Shown in pieces: positions 4,583 through 8,664 of a stretch of 8,664 nucleotides of DNA. The DNA comes from DASYXZ01 sp035934315 (GTDB taxonomy: Bacteria; Acidobacteriota; Terriglobia; UBA7540), in the NCBI GenBank assembly GCA_035934315.1, contig DASYXZ010000276.1, forward strand, positions 1-8,664, given 5' to 3'. The notes under the pieces are model-generated. The model was not told the DNA's origin. It did no database searches and worked only from the letters and a program-made list of their open reading frames with translations. Every line of letters starts with the position of its first letter. Positions within the stretch are counted from its first letter, which is position 1. The position numbers were made by a program, and so were the translations under genes.

Positions 4583-6889
4583 CTATTTAGCCCCAACTTG
4601 CAATGGAATAGTGTCAGTCTGGCCGGAATTAGGGCCAACCAGAATATCAAACACGCCCGGCTCAACCACGCGGTGCATGTTGATATCGAGAATGGAAAGC
4701 AACTTCGGGGTGAGGGGAAACTCCACCGTCGCCTTCTCTCCTGGTTTCAGATGAACGCGGCGAAAGCCGCACAGTTTCATCACCGGCTGAGTGACGTCGG
4801 CGAGTCTCTGATGAATGTACATTTGCGCCACTTCGTCGCCTGCCCGGGTTCCCGTGTTGGTCACGTCCACTCGCACTGTGGCCGAGCCGTATTGCCCGAG
4901 GGCGGGCGGATCGATCCGGAGATTCTCAAAATGAAAAGTCGTGTAGCTCAGTCCGTAGCCGAATGGGAAGAGCGGCTTGCGACCGACGCCGAGGTAGCTC
5001 CGATTGGCGGAAGGTTTGTGATCGTAATAGTCGGGAAGCATGCCCACTGAGCGAGGAAAGGTGATGGGCAGTTTGCCACCCGGATTGACATCCCCAAACA
5101 AGACCTGTGCCGCCGCCGTGCCGCCTTCCTGCCCCAGGTACCACCCTTCCAGAATCGCCGGGACATGTTCGGCGGCGTAGTTGATGGAAAGCGGGCGGCC
5201 ATTGATGAGGAATACGATGGTGGGCTTTCCCGTTTCAACGACGGCTTTAATGAGCTGGTCCTGGGCCCCAAGCAAGTCGAGTGAATCGCGGTCGCCCAAA
5301 TGTTTTTCCGACCATGCTTCGCGGTTGGTGCTTTCGTTTTCGCCCACAACCACGATAGCCACGTCGGCCTGGCGGGCAGTTTCCACGGCAGCCTGGATGC
5401 TCGCAGCTTGCGATTGCGGGTCGGGGAATTCCACCTTGTCATCGTACCAGGCGCGCCAGCCCTGGCGGCCCACAGTGATTTTGCACCCTTCGGAGTAGAG
5501 AACCTTTACGCCCGGGCCAACGCGGTCACGTATCCCCTGAAGAATGCTGACGCTATGCGCGGGCTCGCGGCTGTACCCGCCCAAGTGAACGTCCGCCGCG
5601 TCAGGCCCGATGACGGCGACGGACTTGAGTGTTTTCAAATCCAGCGGCAGAAGGTTGCCGTCGTTTTTTAAAAGCACAATGGCTTCCTGAGCCACGCGCA
5701 GGGCCAACTTCCGGTGTTCCGGGCTGTTGGTGATTTGCTCCGCGTAGTCAGGATTCACGTAGGGATTCTCAAAGAGTCCGAGACGGAATTTAGCCGTGAG
5801 AACTCGGGCGACAGCCTTGTCCAGTTCTGCTTCTGGAATGGCTCCGGAGCGCACTTGATCGACTATCGTGCGATAGACTGAACCATCGCTCAAATCAAAA
5901 TCCACACCGGCAGCCAGAGCCTCGCGCGCCGCCTGGGCATTGTCGGCGGCGACGTGGTGAGTGTTTACCAGCATCTGGAGGCCGCCACCATCGGAGGTGA
6001 CGTAGCCGTCAAAGCCCCATTCCTCGCGAAGAACATTTTCCAGCAGCCAGCGGTTGATGTGCGAAGGGACACCGTCAATTTCATTGTAAGAGGCCATCAC
6101 GCTTCCCACATTGGCTTCCTGAACCGCGGCCTGAAAGGGCACGAAGAAATATTCCCGCAGAATACGCTCCGAGAAATTGGCGGGGGCTGTGTTGGTTCCG
6201 CCTTCGGGCTGGCCGTGGGCGGCGAAATGTTTTGCCGTCGCCATCACATGATGCCGATCGATGAGGTCATTCGGGCCCTGTAATCCTTCAATGGCGGCCA
6301 CGCCCATGCGCGAAACGAGATAAGGATCTTCACCATAAGTCTCTTCCGTGCGCCCCCAGCGCGGGTCGCGCGCGAGGTCGAGCACTGGCGTGAATGCCTG
6401 ATTGGCGCCGGATGATGCCATTTCGTCCGCGGCGGCCGTAAACGCCTGGCGGACGAGGTCCGGATCCCAGGTGCTGGCCAGTGCCAGGACTTGGGGAAAG
6501 CTCGTGCTCCCGTTGGACATGTAGCCATGCAAGGCTTCTCCCTGAAAAAGCGAGGGGATGCCCAATCGTGTTTTTTCCAGTAGGAATTTTTGGATGGCGT
6601 TTCGCGCTACAGCAGCGTCATGCGGGCTGACGTCTGAATCGACGCTGAACATGCGTCGCAGTGTTTGCATCGCTTGCGGCGAAATGGATTGCCGGGCGCC
6701 CCCGCGGGCCATTCGCGAGCGCCCGCCGGCAATCTGGTCAACCTTTTCCTCGAGCGTCATTCTCGGCAACAAATCAGCCACGCGCTGCCGGATGGGAAGA
6801 GCGGGATTTCGATAATCCGGTACGGCCTGCTGCGCCTGAGCGCCCGCCGCGGCACAGAGCACGAACAATAAACAACCATAAGAACGCAT
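4583..6889 (-). CDS. Secreted glycoside hydrolase family 3 beta-glycosidase (beta-glucosidase/beta-xylosidase type)
   Basis: Removes non-reducing-end beta-linked glucose or xylose from oligosaccharides with retention, in the periplasm. The 768-residue product has a signal peptide (MRSYGCLLFVLCAAAGAQAQ). Its GH3 N-terminal barrel, about 30-370, has DPRWGR (175-180), substrate-binding KHFAAHG (220-226) and the nucleophile Asp300 in VTSDGG. The alpha/beta sandwich domain (about 400-610) has the acid/base candidate Glu524 in STNREAWSEKHLGDRDSL. A C-terminal fibronectin III-like domain covers about 640-765, from FPFGYGLSYTTF onward. Length and domain order match BglX-like enzymes; sugar specificity cannot be read from sequence. 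ATG 6889 is chosen over in-frame ATG 6937 because it begins the signal peptide, has AGGGG 6 nt upstream, and the putative -10 lies inside the longer version. It stands alone between two repeat elements, with no transporter or regulator adjacent. Confidence 0.95.
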   Translation of the reverse strand: MRSYGCLLFVLCAAAGAQAQQAVPDYRNPALPIRQRVADLLPRMTLEEKVDQIAGGRSRMARGGARQSISPQAMQTLRRMFSVDSDVSPHDAAVARNAIQKFLLEKTRLGIPSLFQGEALHGYMSNGSTSFPQVLALASTWDPDLVRQAFTAAADEMASSGANQAFTPVLDLARDPRWGRTEETYGEDPYLVSRMGVAAIEGLQGPNDLIDRHHVMATAKHFAAHGQPEGGTNTAPANFSERILREYFFVPFQAAVQEANVGSVMASYNEIDGVPSHINRWLLENVLREEWGFDGYVTSDGGGLQMLVNTHHVAADNAQAAREALAAGVDFDLSDGSVYRTIVDQVRSGAIPEAELDKAVARVLTAKFRLGLFENPYVNPDYAEQITNSPEHRKLALRVAQEAIVLLKNDGNLLPLDLKTLKSVAVIGPDAADVHLGGYSREPAHSVSILQGIRDRVGPGVKVLYSEGCKITVGRQGWRAWYDDKVEFPDPQSQAASIQAAVETARQADVAIVVVGENESTNREAWSEKHLGDRDSLDLLGAQDQLIKAVVETGKPTIVFLINGRPLSINYAAEHVPAILEGWYLGQEGGTAAAQVLFGDVNPGGKLPITFPRSVGMLPDYYDHKPSANRSYLGVGRKPLFPFGYGLSYTTFHFENLRIDPPALGQYGSATVRVDVTNTGTRAGDEVAQMYIHQRLADVTQPVMKLCGFRRVHLKPGEKATVEFPLTPKLLSILDINMHRVVEPGVFDILVGPNSGQTDTIPLQVGAK

Positions 6890-6895
6890 AATGCC

Positions 6896-6900
6896 CCCCT
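6896..6900 (-). promoter_or_regulatory. Ribosome-binding site deciding the GH3 start
   Basis: AGGGG (extended as A plus six G) lies 6 nt before ATG 6889 on the minus strand. The upstream ATG 6937 would give 16 extra non-signal residues before the signal peptide. Confidence 0.6.
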
Positions 6901-6924
6901 CATGAGCGTGATTGGTTCGGCCTT

Positions 6925-6953
6925 TTATAACATGCATTCGGCTAAATAAGAAA
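6925..6953 (-). promoter_or_regulatory. Possible promoter for the GH3 gene
   Basis: TTATAA (6930-6925) is a fair -10. TTTCTT 17 nt upstream (6953-6948) is a poor -35, so activation by a regulator or another sigma factor may be needed. Transcription would begin near 6918 with a leader of about 29 nt. The shared 17-bp block 6953-6969 borders the -35. Confidence 0.27.
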
Positions 6954-7224
6954 CGGCGGCAACAAATTCGAGGGTGGATTGCCGATTATTGATTGACGGT
7001 TTGGAGAGGAGACCGTTGTCGTTGTGATTCAGGAAAGCGTTTTCATTCACTCTTTCGCCGGGTCGTCAAAGAAGGGGAAATTAGAAACTGGAAACAGGAC
7101 ATTAGAAACTAGAGATTGGAAACTGGAAATTGGCTCAAGTTTTGGAATTGCATGTTTCCAATTTCTAATTTCCAGTTTCTTTCATTTCCGACAATCTTCA
7201 AAAGTCAATCGAAAATCGGCAATC
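6953..7224. repeat. AT-rich compound inverted-repeat element, copy B
   Basis: This fills the gap between the orphan permease and the GH3 gene. It has the same block order and orientation as copy A: ACGGCGGCAACA-n-ATTC (6953-6969), then CAAAGAAGGGG (about 7067-7077), then GAAACTGG-type units, TTTTGGAATT and the complementary half, with about 85 bp more between the first two blocks. Inner arms 7076-7095 and 7154-7173 match inverted at 19 of 20 positions. GAAACTGGAAATT (7119-7131) pairs perfectly with 7167-7179. ATTAGAAACT recurs at 7080 and 7101, a 21-bp period. There is no convincing gene in it. Confidence 0.75.
6977..7224. repeat. 21-bp terminal inverted repeats of copy B
   Basis: The arm at 6977-6997 (GATTGCCGATTATTGATTGA plus C) and the reverse complement of 7204-7224 agree at 19 of 21 positions, enclosing 206 bp. 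The right arm runs into the permease stop codon (TGA at 7225-7223). The pattern resembles the ends of a MITE-like or palindromic intergenic element. No clear target-site duplication was seen outside the arms, and no transposase is present. Confidence 0.7.
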
Positions 7225-8664
7225 ACTCGTACCGCAGCGCCTCTATCGGGTCCACTTTCGTCGCCCGTCGCGCCGGAATGTAGCAGGCCAGCAGCGACAC
7301 GGTGATGAGCGCGATTGGGACCACAATAAACGTGGCGCGGTCGGTGGGCTGGACGCCGTAGAGAAAGTTCGAAAGAAAACGCGTGAGGGCCCAAGCGCCA
7401 AATAAGCCGAAGGCAACACCTGCTAAAGTCACTCCCAGAGCCTGGCGGGACATCAGGCTTAGCACATCACCCCGCCCGGCGCCGAGCGCCATGCGGATGC
7501 CAATTTCCCTGGTGCGTTGGGCGACGGAAAACGCCATCACGCCGTAGATCCCCACCGTGGCCAAGGCGAGCGCAATGCCGGCAAAGATTCCGAGCATGAG
7601 CATGTTGAAGCGTCGCGGAGCCACGGAGTCTGAAAGGGTCTGTTCGAGTGTAGTGACGTTGTAAATGGGTTCTTCGGGATCGATGGCTGCAATTTGGGAG
7701 CGCACGGTGGAAATCATGGTGGCCGGATTCGTGGAAGTCCGAACCGCAAGCTGCATGGGTGTGATCAGCCCCGATTGAAGGAGGGGCAAGTAAATCTCGG
7801 ATTCCACATCGGCGCTCAGGCCCTCGTGGCGGGTATCAGCGATTACGCCGACCACGTTGATCTTGTCGTTCATGAGAGGAAGTTCCTTTCCTATCGGGTC
7901 TTCGCCAGGCCACATATGGCGGGCCATCGTTTCATTGATCACGGCTACTTTCGGCGCTTGTTCGTCATCCGCGTCGGTGAATGTGCGGCCCTTCACCAGC
8001 GGTATGCCGAGGGTGGAGAAATAGGCCGGGCTCACAGTCAATTGGGACAACAGCAAGTTTGTATCGGACGCGACGCCTCTCTCGCTGGCCGTCTGTGTGC
8101 GGATCATCATCTTCATTTGATAGGGACTGAGGGGTAGGGAATCCACGAATGCGGCCGATCGCACGCCCGGCAAAGACTCCACGCGCCGCAGCACTTCAAA
8201 ATAGAAAGCGCGCTTTTGGATCGCCTGGGGATATCGCGAATCGGCCAGGCTCAGGTTCAAGGTCAGCACGTGTTCAGTGGTGAATCCGGGGTCAACCGAG
8301 AGCACTCGGTAAAAGCTCTTGATCAACAAGCCGGCGCCGATCAGCAAGACCAATGCCAAGGAGAGTTCCGCCACGGCCAGCGCGCCCCGCAACAAGCCTC
8401 TGCGGGAGCCCGTCCCGGGTGATCCCTCTTTCATTTTGTCTGAAAGATTCAATCGAGTGACCGCCAGCGCTGGGGCCAAACCAAACAGGATGCCAGTGAC
8501 CAATGCCAGCGCCAGCGTAAAGAGCAGGACAGGCGCATCCAACCTGACCGGGGCCACACTCAAAATCTCTGCGCCCACGCTCGCCGGGATAAGGCGTGTC
8601 ATCACGCTTATGCCCCAGGCCGCGAGCAGCAGTCCTGCCACGCCGCCGGCCAACGCAAGGATCA
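7223..8664 (-). CDS. Orphan MacB/FtsX-type ABC permease (acidobacterial duplicated permease), 5' end beyond the window
   Basis: Inner-membrane permease of the MacB/LolC/FtsX superfamily. Only the last 479 residues are present; the frame runs on past the right edge (reading I-L-A-L-A-G-G-V), so the TTG at 8653 is not the true start. Two membrane segments of a first FtsX half come first, the second being VLLFTLALALVTGILFGLAP. Then, after RRGLLRG, comes a new membrane helix, then a MacB-like periplasmic domain (SVDPGFTTEHVLTLNLSLAD; then TLGIPLVKGRTF, VAVINETMARHMWPGEDPIG and VVGVIADTRHEGL), and a final FtsX half with VAQRTREIGIRMALGAG and the typical end DPIEALRYE. This duplicated layout is characteristic of 'ADOP' proteins of Acidobacteria, about 800-870 residues long, usually with no adjacent ATPase. 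None is visible here. The substrate is unknown. Confidence 0.92.
   Translation of the reverse strand, partial: ILALAGGVAGLLLAAWGISVMTRLIPASVGAEILSVAPVRLDAPVLLFTLALALVTGILFGLAPALAVTRLNLSDKMKEGSPGTGSRRGLLRGALAVAELSLALVLLIGAGLLIKSFYRVLSVDPGFTTEHVLTLNLSLADSRYPQAIQKRAFYFEVLRRVESLPGVRSAAFVDSLPLSPYQMKMMIRTQTASERGVASDTNLLLSQLTVSPAYFSTLGIPLVKGRTFTDADDEQAPKVAVINETMARHMWPGEDPIGKELPLMNDKINVVGVIADTRHEGLSADVESEIYLPLLQSGLITPMQLAVRTSTNPATMISTVRSQIAAIDPEEPIYNVTTLEQTLSDSVAPRRFNMLMLGIFAGIALALATVGIYGVMAFSVAQRTREIGIRMALGAGRGDVLSLMSRQALGVTLAGVAFGLFGAWALTRFLSNFLYGVQPTDRATFIVVPIALITVSLLACYIPARRATKVDPIEALRYE

Noticed and set aside
4418..5050. 210-codon plus-strand frame crossing the GH3 3' end
   Set aside because: It is antisense to the fibronectin III-like domain and runs into the repeat element; no family features.
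7076..7133. Repeated GAAACTGG-like units as a CRISPR array
   Set aside because: Units are short, degenerate and nearly contiguous with no unique spacers of even length; they form inverted repeats instead, and no cas gene is present.
6971..7230. Target-site duplication around the terminal inverted repeats
   Set aside because: The bases just outside the two arms (GGGTG and ACTCG) do not form a direct repeat, so mobility by a DDE transposase is not shown.

Overview
This window reads like a chromosomal segment of a soil-type member of the Acidobacteriota. The main reason is the permease at the right edge. It has the architecture of the 'acidobacterial duplicated orphan permeases' (MacB/FtsX type): the end of one FtsX half is followed by a second complete MacB-like periplasmic domain and FtsX half. 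The small Cys-rich and PH-like secreted proteins beside a TolC gene also fit that phylum. The taxonomic call is an inference from gene content, not from a marker gene.

All seven protein genes lie on the minus strand, so in transcription order the window runs right to left. (1) 8664-7223 is the C-terminal part of an orphan ABC-type permease, cut by the right edge. (2) 7224-6953 is a palindromic AT-rich intergenic repeat element. (3) 6889-4583 is a secreted family GH3 beta-glycosidase. (4) About 4506-4345 is a second, diverged copy of the same intergenic element. (5) 4268-3666 is a GmhA-like sugar-phosphate isomerase (SIS domain), followed after 14 nt by galE (3651-2653). (6) A good sigma70-type promoter at 2603-2575 leads into a three-gene unit: a small Cys-rich exported protein (2556-2173), an exported protein made of two copies of a PH-like domain (1982-1227), and a TolC/CusC-type outer-membrane channel (1230 to the left edge). 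The last two overlap by 4 nt.

Functionally, genes 4268-2653 look like a sugar-nucleotide or envelope-polysaccharide precursor pair. The GH3 enzyme would hydrolyse oligosaccharides in the periplasm. The leftmost unit looks like the start of a tripartite efflux operon, probably for metal ions: it has a CC/CH-rich small protein and a TolC of the CusC/CzcC type, and CusB/CusA-type genes are expected just beyond the left edge. That expectation cannot be tested here.

The least explained signals are three. The first is the pair of compound inverted-repeat elements on either side of the GH3 gene, each with a shared 17-bp block (16/17 identical) 64-77 nt upstream of a start codon. The second is the duplicated PH-like exported protein translationally coupled to TolC. 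The third is the small Cys-rich protein that leads that unit. No tRNA, rRNA, CRISPR array, transposase or phage gene was seen.
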